The position numbers were made by a program, and so were the translations under genes. The notes under the pieces are model-generated. The model had not been told where the DNA came from and did not search any database. It saw only the letters and a program-made list of their open reading frames with translations. From a bacterium (GTDB lineage Bacteria; Planctomycetota; JAFGQW01), in the NCBI GenBank assembly GCA_030426805.1, contig JAUHXU010000004.1:172792-236791 (forward strand): 64,000 bases of DNA. The letters are read 5' to 3'. Below are positions 47,690 to 56,404 of this stretch, in pieces. Every line of letters starts with the position of its first letter. Positions within the stretch are counted from its first letter, which is position 1.

Positions 47690-48705
47690 AAGAGGGTCGC
47701 GGTCTTCGGGCCGTCGTCGAACGGCGGCAAGCCGATCGCCGCGCGCCCGCGATCCGTGATCGTGCGGCCACGCGGCGTCTTCATCACGAAACCGCTGCGC
47801 AGCAGGTGGGGTTCATAGACGTCTTCGATCGTCCGCTCTTCTTCGCCGACCGCGGCGGCGATCGTCTTCAGTCCGACGGCGATCGCCGATTCTGCGAGGA
47901 CGCGGAGCACTTCGCGGTCGAGCGGTTCGAGGCCGAGCCCGTCGATGCCGAGGCGCTCGAGCCCGCGGTGCGCGAGGTCGGCGTCGATCGTGTCGCGGTC
48001 TTCGACCTGCGCGAAGTCGCGGAGCCGACGGAGCAGGCGGTTGACGACGCGCGGCGTGCCCCGGGCGCGCTTGGCGACGAGGGCGCCGGCATCCGGTTCG
48101 AGACCGATCTGCAAGATCGTCGCGGTGCGCGACGCGACCTGCTCGAGTTCGTCGTCGCCGTACGGCTCGAGCCGTTCGAGCACGCCGAAGCGCGCGCGCA
48201 ACGGCGCCGAGAGGAGCCCTTCTCGCGTCGTCGCGCCGATGAGCGTGAACGGCTTGAGGTCGAGTTTCACCGAGCGGGCGCCCGGCCCCTTGTCGATGAC
48301 GAGGTCGATCTGGCCGTCCTCCATCGCGGTGTAGAGGTACTCCTCGATGGGGCGGGACAGCCGGTGGATCTCGTCGATGAAGAGTACGTCGCCGTGCTCG
48401 AGCTTCGTGAGCGGTCCGACGATGTCGTAGGCCTTCTCGAGGGCGGGTCCGGAGGTCGAGTGGAACCGCGCGCCGAGCTCGTGGGCGACGATGTTCGCGA
48501 GCGTCGTCTTGCCGAGGCCGGGCAGCCCGCTGAAGAGCAGGTGGTCGAGCGGCTCGTCGCGCTGGAGGCAGGCGTCGATGAACACCCGCAGGTTCGCCTG
48601 GACCCGCGGTTGGCCGATGAACTCGCCCAACCGTCGCGGCCGTAGCGTCGCCTCGTCGGACTCGTCACGGGCGGCGGCCTGATGGAATGACCAGGTGTTG
48701 TCCAC
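47686..48705 (-). CDS. ruvB: Holliday junction branch-migration ATPase RuvB
   Basis: A 339-residue AAA+ motor that drives branch migration with RuvA and works with RuvC. Walker A reads GLPGLGKTT (the usual first proline is Leu), Walker B is VLFIDEIHRLSRPIEE, sensor 1 is IGATTREGLLSAPLRARFG, and the winged helix follows near the end (AVGEEERTIEDVYEPHLLRSGF). GTG 48705, preceded by GGGGAG, is chosen over the open extension to 48792. ruvA and ruvC are not here. It starts a run of three coupled genes with the SpoIID-domain gene and tgt. Confidence 0.97.
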   Translation of the reverse strand: MDNTWSFHQAAARDESDEATLRPRRLGEFIGQPRVQANLRVFIDACLQRDEPLDHLLFSGLPGLGKTTLANIVAHELGARFHSTSGPALEKAYDIVGPLTKLEHGDVLFIDEIHRLSRPIEEYLYTAMEDGQIDLVIDKGPGARSVKLDLKPFTLIGATTREGLLSAPLRARFGVLERLEPYGDDELEQVASRTATILQIGLEPDAGALVAKRARGTPRVVNRLLRRLRDFAQVEDRDTIDADLAHRGLERLGIDGLGLEPLDREVLRVLAESAIAVGLKTIAAAVGEEERTIEDVYEPHLLRSGFVMKTPRGRTITDRGRAAIGLPPFDDGPKTATLF

Positions 48706-49158
48706 GGTGCTCCCCAGGTGCCCTCTTCGATACGCGGTCTGTCCCGGACCGCCTCCGGGACACCGCCGATCGGATTCTAATGAATCGTGCACCGACCGAC
48801 AACGTCGGGAGCCGCTGGGTATTGCAGGGAGGGGGCGTTTCCCCTACCATTGGCGCCGCGCAGGGGCGCGGTCCATCCGCACCCGGAGTGCGCCGACAGG
48901 GAAGAAGAAGCAGGAATTCGAGGCCGATCGTGCTGTTTCGCACGTGCGCGATCGCTCGATCCGGGCCCGAGGCTCGAGCCGCTCTCGAGACGAGCCGATT
49001 CGGACGCCGTAAACGCCTGCCAGGAAACAGAATACAAGGTTGTCGGTCTTTTGAGTCGCCCGGCCCGGCCTTTGCACCGCGCAGGGGGGCTACAGCCCGA
49101 GAAGACAACGCAAACGGAGAATCGAGGACCTCGCCGAGGACCCTTGGAGGAGACGCTG
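48706..49158. other. 453-base divergent intergenic region between ruvB and the first lipoprotein
   Basis: It holds the ruvB promoter (48774-48802, minus strand) close to the ruvB side and then about 350 bases of leader on the lipoprotein side, with a GGAGG 7 bases before ATG 49159. A TTGCAG-17-TACCAT pair near 48820-48848 could be a weak promoter for the plus strand. No small RNA or riboswitch was recognised. Confidence 0.4.
48774..48802 (-). promoter_or_regulatory. Promoter of the ruvB-spoIID-tgt operon
   Basis: On the minus strand TTGTCG (48802-48797) and TAGAAT (48779-48774) are 17 bases apart, matching the sigma-70 boxes at four and five bases. The -10 lies inside a small palindrome GATTC-TAAT-GAATC (48773-48786). 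The ruvB start codon is about 70 bases further on. Confidence 0.6.
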
Positions 49159-51852
49159 ATGCACAGCACAGCCGACCATCCGGTCGCCTATCGATCCGAT
49201 CGCCTGCGGGCTCGCACGGGAACGTGCCGAGCGATTCGCGCGGGCAGTCTGCGGGCGGGCATCGTCGCCGCGCTCGCCGCCGCCCTCTTCGTCGCCGGTT
49301 GCGGTGGCGGCGGCAGCAGTGGCGGTAGCGGTGGCAACGATCTGCTCAGCGTGAAGAGCAGCCAGGGGTTCCCGAACGGCCGCTTCTTCCCGGTCGCGCC
49401 GTCCCCGTCCACCCAGAACCAGTGCATCTGGATCGAACTGACCGCCGAGGTCGACCCGAAGACCGTCTTCGACGGGACGACGGACAACGGCCTGAGTTCG
49501 GCCGTGCGGATGCTGATGTATTACTACGGCATCAACGAGACGCAGATCAATCCGGCGACGCCGGTGATCCGTCAGCGCTTGCCGGGTGTCGCCGTGCTCA
49601 ACGGCATGACGAACTTCAACCCGAGCACCGGCAACTACGCCGCGTCGGCGATCTATCCGGTCACGCACCAAGACCTGAACATCCCGACGAACGTCCCGAT
49701 CAGCGGCAACGGGAACTACCTCGTCTTCGTCGCGGACGACGACGGCAACCTGCAGACGGCGGACAGCTTCATGCCGCGCGCGGTGTCGACGAACGCGTCG
49801 CTGCGACAGAACGCGCAGCTGTCGGTGGCGTTGACCGACGGCGTCAAGAGCGTCGCGGGACGCACGCTTTCGCCGGAGTTCACGACGAGCTTCATCGTCG
49901 GGTCGCAGGATCAGATCGCACCGGTCGTCGAGACGACCGTGCCGGCCAAGGACTCGACGAACATCCCGGTCGGCGACCCGATCCGCATCCGCTTCTCGGA
50001 GCCGATCGAGGCGTCGTCGATCTCGCTCGCACCGCTCGGTTTGACGTCGCCGCCGCCCGCGACGGCGGGAATCAACCTGCAGGTCATGGCGCAGGTGATC
50101 TCCCCGAGTTCGCCGACGCCGACGTTGCAGACGATGGACGGCGTGCTGACGCCGGCCAGCGGGCAGACGACCGAGATCGTGTTCACGCCGCGCGGTGATT
50201 TCCCCGGCAACACGCTGATGATCGTCAACCTGTTCAGTGCCGCGAACACGCTCAGCGGGCCGGCGCCGCCGTACTACCCCGCGCTGAGCGATGCGAGCGC
50301 GAACCTGCTCGCGCCGAACAGCTTCACCGACCAGCAGTTCCGGTTCACGACCGGCAACGGCCCGCAGCGGGCGAACAACCCGGTCGACCCGGAGTGCATC
50401 CACTTCATCACCGCCTCGAGCGAACTCGGAACGGTGCTGACGAACTGGACCGACCGCGCGGCGACCGGCTTCGAAGACCGGGTCGTCGAGGTCGACGCGA
50501 ACGGCAAGCTCGCGCAGTTCTTCACCGGTGGCGTTCAGGACGGTGTCGTCGGACCGATGCTCACGTCCACGTTGACCCAGTTGAGCGCGTTCCCGGGCAA
50601 CCAGCAGTTCAACACGATCAGCAACCCGCCGCGCCAGTGCTCCTACTGGCTCGCGGGCTTCCCGAACCGCGGCAACCCGCCGACGCAGCAGCTCGTGAAC
50701 CCGGGCACGTTCTCGCCGGGCGCGCTCGCCGACATCATGGCGTGCGTCGGGACGACATTGCAGCCGAACCCGCTTCCGAACCCGATCCCGCCGCCGCCGC
50801 TGAACTGGTGCCCGGAGTTGCTGCCGCAGCGTCCGAACATCAAGCCCGGCCTGCCGATCGGCTCGTATCTGTTCGTGACGAACGACGCGAACAACGTCGT
50901 GCACTGCATCAACGGCAACACGTTCCAGATCCTCAAGGACATCCCGACGCCCGATCCGCGCGGCGTCGGCATCACGCCGGATCTGCGCACGTTGTTCGTG
51001 TCGAACTTCGGCGCGAACAGCGTCAGCGTCCTCGACATCACCGGCGGGCCGGACGGCCTGCCGCGCGGCGACCTGATCCGTCTGATTCCGGTCGGACAGG
51101 GACCCGTCGGTGTCGCGGTGTCGCCGACGCAGGAGGACGTGTTCGTCTGCAACCGCCTCGGCGGTTCGGTCTCGGTGATCAAGGTCGGCAGCATCGGCTC
51201 CCCGGGTGACCCGGTTCGACTGACGCTGCAGGTCGGCGATCCCTACGAGGCCAACTGCGGCGCACGCCTCGGCAGCTTCCCGTACTGGGCGTACGTCACG
51301 AGCCCGGGGACCGGAGAGGTCGCGATCTTCGAGTCGGGCCCGCTGCAGACGAACGGCTTCGGCCGCGACGCAGTGATCAACGTGATCGGGCAGCTCGCGC
51401 GCCCGACCGGGATCTGCGGCGACCAGTGGTTCAACACGACCTCCGGTCTGAACCCGGTGCCGCGCAACGACAGCATCACCGGCGCCTACGTCGCGATGAA
51501 CGGCGACGGCACGGTGCAGCACCTCAAGCTCACGCGAATCGTGACGACGCCGCTGCCGAACCCGCCGCCGTCGTTGATCGAGGCGCGGTTCGAGGTGACG
51601 CAGACGATCCCGCTCGCGTCGCCCGGTCCGAAGGACGTGACCGTGAACAACAACATGATCCTGTGCACCACCCCGGACGGCAAGCAGTGGCCGTACGTCG
51701 CGACGCCTACGCCCGTGACGACGTCGCCGGATCGACTCTACATCGCCAACGGCGACGGGTCGATCTCGGTGCACCGCGTGTCGACGGGCTTGCAAGTGTC
51801 GGTGTTGCCGGCGAGCGGTGCGAGCCGCATCTTCGGCTACTTCAAGCAGTAA
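49159..51852 (+). CDS. Large lipoprotein with Ig-like domain and YVTN beta-propeller
   Basis: An 897-residue lipoprotein. The lipobox is VAGC (C48), followed by a Gly/Ser-rich linker. Residues about 60-230 are a beta-rich domain (FDGTTDNGLSSAVRMLM, MTNFNPSTGNY, YLVFVADDDGNLQT). An Ig-like, SbsA-type domain is near 250-390 (APVVETTVPAKDSTNIPVGDPIRIRFSEPIE). The last 320 residues look like a YVTN/LVIVD beta-propeller: repeats such as YLFVTNDANNVVHCINGN, TLFVSNFGANSVSVLDITGG and DVFVCNRLGGSVSVIKV. Such cell-surface proteins are common in Planctomycetota-like genomes and may mediate adhesion or binding. GGAGG precedes the ATG by 8 bases. The next gene is a paralogue, sharing many phrases. Confidence 0.88.
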   Translation: MHSTADHPVAYRSDRLRARTGTCRAIRAGSLRAGIVAALAAALFVAGCGGGGSSGGSGGNDLLSVKSSQGFPNGRFFPVAPSPSTQNQCIWIELTAEVDPKTVFDGTTDNGLSSAVRMLMYYYGINETQINPATPVIRQRLPGVAVLNGMTNFNPSTGNYAASAIYPVTHQDLNIPTNVPISGNGNYLVFVADDDGNLQTADSFMPRAVSTNASLRQNAQLSVALTDGVKSVAGRTLSPEFTTSFIVGSQDQIAPVVETTVPAKDSTNIPVGDPIRIRFSEPIEASSISLAPLGLTSPPPATAGINLQVMAQVISPSSPTPTLQTMDGVLTPASGQTTEIVFTPRGDFPGNTLMIVNLFSAANTLSGPAPPYYPALSDASANLLAPNSFTDQQFRFTTGNGPQRANNPVDPECIHFITASSELGTVLTNWTDRAATGFEDRVVEVDANGKLAQFFTGGVQDGVVGPMLTSTLTQLSAFPGNQQFNTISNPPRQCSYWLAGFPNRGNPPTQQLVNPGTFSPGALADIMACVGTTLQPNPLPNPIPPPPLNWCPELLPQRPNIKPGLPIGSYLFVTNDANNVVHCINGNTFQILKDIPTPDPRGVGITPDLRTLFVSNFGANSVSVLDITGGPDGLPRGDLIRLIPVGQGPVGVAVSPTQEDVFVCNRLGGSVSVIKVGSIGSPGDPVRLTLQVGDPYEANCGARLGSFPYWAYVTSPGTGEVAIFESGPLQTNGFGRDAVINVIGQLARPTGICGDQWFNTTSGLNPVPRNDSITGAYVAMNGDGTVQHLKLTRIVTTPLPNPPPSLIEARFEVTQTIPLASPGPKDVTVNNNMILCTTPDGKQWPYVATPTPVTTSPDRLYIANGDGSISVHRVSTGLQVSVLPASGASRIFGYFKQ

Positions 51853-51881
51853 GAAAACGAGAAGAACCCAGTCAGAACGAC

Positions 51882-51917
51882 GGCCGCCTGCCACCGAGAG
51901 GTGGAGCGGCCTCTTTC
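51882..51917 (+). terminator. Intrinsic terminator after the first large lipoprotein gene
   Basis: GGCCGC (51882-51887) pairs with GCGGCC (51906-51911), and inside it CCACC pairs with GGTGG around a GAGA loop; a TCTTTC tail follows. It may only partly stop transcription into the paralogous gene 33 bases on. Confidence 0.7.
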
Positions 51918-51949
51918 GAGATCACCGGAGACCCGGGAGGATCGGATTC

Positions 51950-54430
51950 ATGAATATCGTCTCGATGCGCGCAATGGCGGCCGCGACAGCGCTCGCAGCC
52001 AGTCTGCTCGTCGCGGGCTGCGGCGGTGGCGGCAGCGGTGGTGGCGAGACCGGCGTGGGCGGCGTCTTCCGCGTCGTCAACGTCAGCGCCCAACCCAACG
52101 GGGCGCTGCTGCCGGCCCTTCCGAACCCGCCGGCAGAGAACCAGTTCATCATGATCGAGTTCTCCGACGGGGTGGATCCCGCGACGATCTTCGACGGCTC
52201 GACCTCCAACGGTGTGTCGTCGGCGCTGCGGATGATCAACCGCTACTACGTCGGCCAGTTCTCGACGATGACCCCGCCGACCGTGGCGTCGCCGCAGAGC
52301 GCACGTCGCCTGCAGGGCGTCCTCGTGTGGAACGGCCAGTCGAACTTCAACCCGGCGACGTCGACCTACGGCCCGGTGTTGCGCGCGGTGACGGCGACCG
52401 ATCTCCGGATCGCGCCCGGGCTCTTCCGCGCACAGCCGAACCTCGTCTACTTCGTCGCCGACACGGACGGCAACCTGCAGACGCCGGAGTCGTTCGTCGC
52501 GAGTGACCTGGCGCTGGCGTCGCTCAAGCACGGCCAGATTCAGGTCGACGTGCAGGCCGGCGTGAAGAGCCAGCAGCGCGGCGAGGCGCTCGCGGCCCGC
52601 AGCGTGTCGAGCTTCAACATCGGGGACCGCGACTACGTGTTCCCGCTGATCGACGCGGTGATCCCGGCGAACAACCAGGTCGGCGCCGACGTGAAGAGCG
52701 ACATTCAGATCCTCTTCACCGAGCCGATCGAAGCGTCGTCGGTGACCGAGGCCGGCCCACCGCCGACGCCGCCGGCCACGCGTCCGCCGTTCTCGCTGCT
52801 CGTCGAGGCGCTCGCGCAGGGGCCGACCGGTCCGCAGACGGTCTACATCGGTGGCACGACGTCGCCGGCGACCGGAACGACGACCGAGGTGCGCTTCTCG
52901 CCGACCGCCGACTTCCCGGGCAACACGGTGATCAACGTCACGATCAACTCGGGCGCGCCGTGGTATCTCGATCGCGGCAACAACGAACTGGCGCCGAGCG
53001 CGCTGACCGATGGTTCGTACACGTTCACGACCGGTGCCGGTCCGGAGTTGGCGAACAACCCGGTCGCGCCGCAAGTCGTGCACTTCGTGACGACGAACAG
53101 CGAGCTCGGAGCGATCAACACGGTCGAGAACGACGGGGCGGCGAACGAGGACTTCATCGTCCCAGTCAACAACCGCAACGACCTCGTCCGTCAGGTCCAG
53201 GGTGGCCTGAGCGACCTCGTGCTCGGCCCGTTCATCGCGACCTACCTGGTCAGTCCGGGTGTCGGTAACGGCATCAGTCACCCGCCGGTTCCGAACCCGC
53301 CGCGCATCGCGACGAATCCGCCGGCGCCGGTGACGGCCTACACGCTGCCGGGCGCGCCTCCGGGTTCGCCGTGCGTGCCGATCCTGCCGCCGAACGCTCA
53401 GCCGGTCGGCAACTTCCTGTTCGTCGCGAACGAGGAGAAGAACGTCGTCCACGTCTTCAACTCGAACACCTACCAGCTCTACAAGGACATCCCGGCGCCG
53501 GATCCGCGACGCCTGGCGATCGATCCGCTGCTGCAGTTCCTCTTCGTGTCGAACTTCGGTGGCAACAGCGTGTCGGTGTTCGACATCACGCCGGATCCGG
53601 TGACGAGCTTGCCGCGCGGCGCGCTCGTCCGCACGATCGTCACCGGCCAGGGGCCGGATGCCTTGGTCGTCGGGCCGGACAACGAAGACCTGTTCGTCGT
53701 CAACCGGCAGGAGAACTCGATCAGCGTGATCCAGCTCAACCAGATCGCGTCGAACGAGCCGATTCGCCTGCAGTTGACCGGCAACATCGGACCGAACTGC
53801 ATCGACGTCTGCGCGACGAGCCGTATCGGCGCGTTGCCGCCGTCGTTCGCGCCGTTCCCGAACTACGCCTACTTCGCGAACCAGGGCGCCGATTCGGTGT
53901 CCGTGTTCGAGTCGGGGCCGCAGCAGGTCAACGGCTACGGGCGTGACAACATCGTCCAGGTGCTCGGACAGCTGCCTGGCCCGACATCGATCAACGCGGA
54001 CGAGCGTTGCGGCGGTGTCGGATCCGGCTCGCACGACCCGATCGCGCCGTCCGCGAGTCTGACGGGCTTCTGGGTTTCCTGCCGCGACGGGACCGCCCGC
54101 TACATGCGTGCGAACCGCTTCCGGTATTCGGCGTTCCCGAACCCGCCGCCGACCTTCGTCGGCGTCGACTTCGAGACGACGACGGTCGTGACGACCGGGG
54201 ACAACCCGCGTGACGTCGTGCTCCGCGATCCCTACGTCGCGTGCCACGGCAACAACTACAAGCACATGCCGGACTTCGTGAACAACGGCGGCTTCACCAC
54301 CGCGCCGGCGCGCATGTATGTGGCCAACGGTGACGGTACGGTCAGCGTGATCGACCTCTCCCTCGGCCGCGAGCTGCTCCGCTTGAGCGGCACGGGCGTG
54401 AAGAAGATGGCGGCGTTCTACACGAACTGA
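51950..54430 (+). CDS. Paralogous large lipoprotein with Ig-like domain and YVTN beta-propeller
   Basis: An 826-residue lipoprotein with lipobox VAGC (C24). Its layout copies the preceding gene: beta domain with FDGSTSNGVSSALRMIN and QSNFNPATSTYG, NLVYFVADTDGNLQTPESF, an Ig-like segment (VIPANNQVGADVKSDIQILFTEPIEASSV) and a propeller with FLFVANEEKNVVHVFNSNT, FLFVSNFGGNSVSVFDI, DLFVVNRQENSISVI and MYVANGDGTVSVIDLS. The shared wording shows tandem duplication followed by divergence. Several short cysteine-containing stretches differ between the two. GGGAGG lies 10 bases before the ATG. A strong terminator follows. The ligand is unknown. Confidence 0.88.
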   Translation: MNIVSMRAMAAATALAASLLVAGCGGGGSGGGETGVGGVFRVVNVSAQPNGALLPALPNPPAENQFIMIEFSDGVDPATIFDGSTSNGVSSALRMINRYYVGQFSTMTPPTVASPQSARRLQGVLVWNGQSNFNPATSTYGPVLRAVTATDLRIAPGLFRAQPNLVYFVADTDGNLQTPESFVASDLALASLKHGQIQVDVQAGVKSQQRGEALAARSVSSFNIGDRDYVFPLIDAVIPANNQVGADVKSDIQILFTEPIEASSVTEAGPPPTPPATRPPFSLLVEALAQGPTGPQTVYIGGTTSPATGTTTEVRFSPTADFPGNTVINVTINSGAPWYLDRGNNELAPSALTDGSYTFTTGAGPELANNPVAPQVVHFVTTNSELGAINTVENDGAANEDFIVPVNNRNDLVRQVQGGLSDLVLGPFIATYLVSPGVGNGISHPPVPNPPRIATNPPAPVTAYTLPGAPPGSPCVPILPPNAQPVGNFLFVANEEKNVVHVFNSNTYQLYKDIPAPDPRRLAIDPLLQFLFVSNFGGNSVSVFDITPDPVTSLPRGALVRTIVTGQGPDALVVGPDNEDLFVVNRQENSISVIQLNQIASNEPIRLQLTGNIGPNCIDVCATSRIGALPPSFAPFPNYAYFANQGADSVSVFESGPQQVNGYGRDNIVQVLGQLPGPTSINADERCGGVGSGSHDPIAPSASLTGFWVSCRDGTARYMRANRFRYSAFPNPPPTFVGVDFETTTVVTTGDNPRDVVLRDPYVACHGNNYKHMPDFVNNGGFTTAPARMYVANGDGTVSVIDLSLGRELLRLSGTGVKKMAAFYTN

Positions 54431-54460
54431 TCGTGTAGACCTCCAGCCGACGACGACCAC

Positions 54461-54492
54461 ACGGGCTCCGGCGTTCGCCGGGGCCCGTTTTT
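54461..54492 (+). terminator. Strong intrinsic terminator after the lipoprotein pair
   Basis: ACGGGCTCCGGCG (54461-54473) pairs with CGCCGGGGCCCGT (54476-54488) over 13 bp, including one G-T pair, with a two-base TT turn and then a TTTTT run. It lies 30 bases past the stop codon. This is the best terminator in the window. Confidence 0.95.
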
Positions 54493-54585
54493 CGTACCCG
54501 GTTTCCTGGTCGAACCCGGCGGTGACGCGCGGTATCTTTCACGCCGAGGCGACCGCGGACGGTCGCGGCAGTCGGGGCGGTGCGC

Positions 54586-55296
54586 ATGACGTTGAAGGAA
54601 TACCTGCAGGGGTCGCGAGACTTCTCGCTCAACGTCCTGTTCGTGTTGCCCGTGTTGCTGATCTACGAAGTCGGCGCATGGGCGATGGGGCCCTCGATGC
54701 GCAACGGCGCGGACGTCATGCTCGGCGAGTTGTTCCAGCAGCTCGGTCCGTTCGGGATGCTCGTGCTGAACGCGGTCGTGATCGCCGGCGCGACGGTGTG
54801 TGCGTTCGACGCGATCCGGCGGTTCGATCGCTTCGCGCCGCGTTTCGTCTACCTCCTGGTCGAGTGCCTCGCTTATGCGGCGTTGCTCGGACCGTTGGTG
54901 CTCCTCCTCAAGAAGCCGCTCGCCGACATGGCGCTCGTGACGGTGCCGTCGTGGCTCGGCTCGGCCCTCGAGCGGATCGTGCTCGCGATGGGGGCCGGCG
55001 CATACGAAGAGCTGTTCTTCCGTCTCCTCGTCATGGGAGCGCTCTACCACGTGGCGCTCGGGATCTTCCAGGAGGTGAAGTGGGGTGCCGCGACCTGTGC
55101 GCTCGTCGTCTCTTCCCTGTTCTTCGCGCTCTGCCACCACGACGTGATCCTGCCGGGCGGGGAGCCGTTTCGGGCCGACTACTTCGTCTTCCGGACGATC
55201 GCGGGCGGGGTGCTCGGACTCGTGTTCTACGTACGCGGGTTTGCCGCGGCGGTCTACACGCACGCGTTCTACAACTTGCTGGTCTTCTTCCAGTGA
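54586..55296 (+). CDS. CPBP (CAAX-type) intramembrane metalloprotease
   Basis: A 236-residue membrane protein with about six hydrophobic segments. The metal-site motif EELFFR (in AGAYEELFFRLLVMG), FALCHH with the FxxxH pattern, and a final conserved H in YTHAFYN are the CPBP/Rce1 signatures. Bacterial members are often linked to bacteriocin immunity or envelope maturation. The frame also allows GTG 54580, two codons upstream. It lies 43 bases before holA on the same strand, with no obvious functional tie. Confidence 0.88.
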   Translation: MTLKEYLQGSRDFSLNVLFVLPVLLIYEVGAWAMGPSMRNGADVMLGELFQQLGPFGMLVLNAVVIAGATVCAFDAIRRFDRFAPRFVYLLVECLAYAALLGPLVLLLKKPLADMALVTVPSWLGSALERIVLAMGAGAYEELFFRLLVMGALYHVALGIFQEVKWGAATCALVVSSLFFALCHHDVILPGGEPFRADYFVFRTIAGGVLGLVFYVRGFAAAVYTHAFYNLLVFFQ

Positions 55297-55339
55297 ACGA
55301 GCCACAATCGTCGGGCGGGGACCCATCGAGAGGACGGCG

Positions 55340-56404
55340 ATGACGCATGCGGTGATCGGCCTGGCCGGCGACGATACGCTCGCGATCCGCGAGCGGCTGG
55401 GGGCGATCCGCCGTGCATTCGCCGACCGGTCGACCGGGGGGGACGAGATCGTCGTGGACGGTTCCTCGGGCGACGCCGCGGTGGTCGTCTCGCGGGTGCT
55501 CGAAGAGCTGCGCACCCGGTCGTTCGACGGCGGCGACAAGCTCGTCATCGTCCAAGCGGCGGACGAGCTGACGAAGAAGCAGCGCGACGCGCTGCTCGCC
55601 TACGCCGATTCACCGTCGTCGTTCGCTCAACTCGTGCTCGTGACGCGGTCGTTCGGGCCGGGGCGCAACAAGCTGCGCGACACGCTGAAGAAGGCGGGCG
55701 CCTACCACGCATACGCGCGCCCCTCCGATACCGTCGCCCCGTGGGTGCGAAACCGCGATGCGAGCGACACCGATCTGAATCGCTGGGTCGCGACGCGCGC
55801 GCGCGAGGTCGGCGTGCGCTTTGCTCCGGGCGTGATCGAGCGGCTGACGCGCCGCGTCGGCAACGATCTGGAGGAGATCGACGGGCTGCTCGCCCGCTGG
55901 CGCTTGCTCGACGTCGAGACGGTCACGGCCGATCGGGTCGCCGGGCTCGGCGCGGTTCGGCGCTCGGCGGACACGTTCGCGCTCGCGGACGCGGTCGTCG
56001 AGCGGCGTCTCGACGAGGCGCTCGAGACGTTGCACTGCTTGTTCGAGCAAGGGCTGACGATGGGCGAGCGACGGGTGCGCAAGCCGGGCGACTTGTTGCC
56101 GCTCATCACGGCGGTGCTGCTGAAGAAGTTCCGACTGCTCTTCCGCGTGCGCGAACGCCTCGCGGCCGGTGCGCGACCGAAGCAGTTGGTCGAGGAACTC
56201 GGCGTGAAGAGCTTTCTGCTCGATGCGACCGTCGACGGCGCGCGTCGCTTCCGCGGCCACGAACTCGCCTACGGGATCGAGCGGCTGCTCGTCGCGGACC
56301 GCCGACTCAAGCTCGAGGGCGGTGCGCCCGATGCGGTGCTCGTCGAGCTGATCGTCGACCTGATCCGCGGCCGAGCGCCGCGTACGTCGGACGCCGCGCG
56401 ATGA
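55340..56404 (+). CDS. holA: DNA polymerase III delta subunit
   Basis: A 354-residue clamp-loader subunit. The layout is the HolA fold: an AAA-like N-terminal domain (no Walker A, as usual), a lid region (LTRRVGNDLEEIDGLLARW, the E-rich helix typical of HolA) and a collar domain with LITAVLLKKFRLLFRVRERL. It opens the sliding clamp on DNA within the clamp loader. The family is divergent, so the call rests on architecture, length and the NDLEEI motif. It is coupled to mutL by an ATGA overlap, which joins replication and repair genes. Confidence 0.86.
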   Translation: MTHAVIGLAGDDTLAIRERLGAIRRAFADRSTGGDEIVVDGSSGDAAVVVSRVLEELRTRSFDGGDKLVIVQAADELTKKQRDALLAYADSPSSFAQLVLVTRSFGPGRNKLRDTLKKAGAYHAYARPSDTVAPWVRNRDASDTDLNRWVATRAREVGVRFAPGVIERLTRRVGNDLEEIDGLLARWRLLDVETVTADRVAGLGAVRRSADTFALADAVVERRLDEALETLHCLFEQGLTMGERRVRKPGDLLPLITAVLLKKFRLLFRVRERLAAGARPKQLVEELGVKSFLLDATVDGARRFRGHELAYGIERLLVADRRLKLEGGAPDAVLVELIVDLIRGRAPRTSDAAR

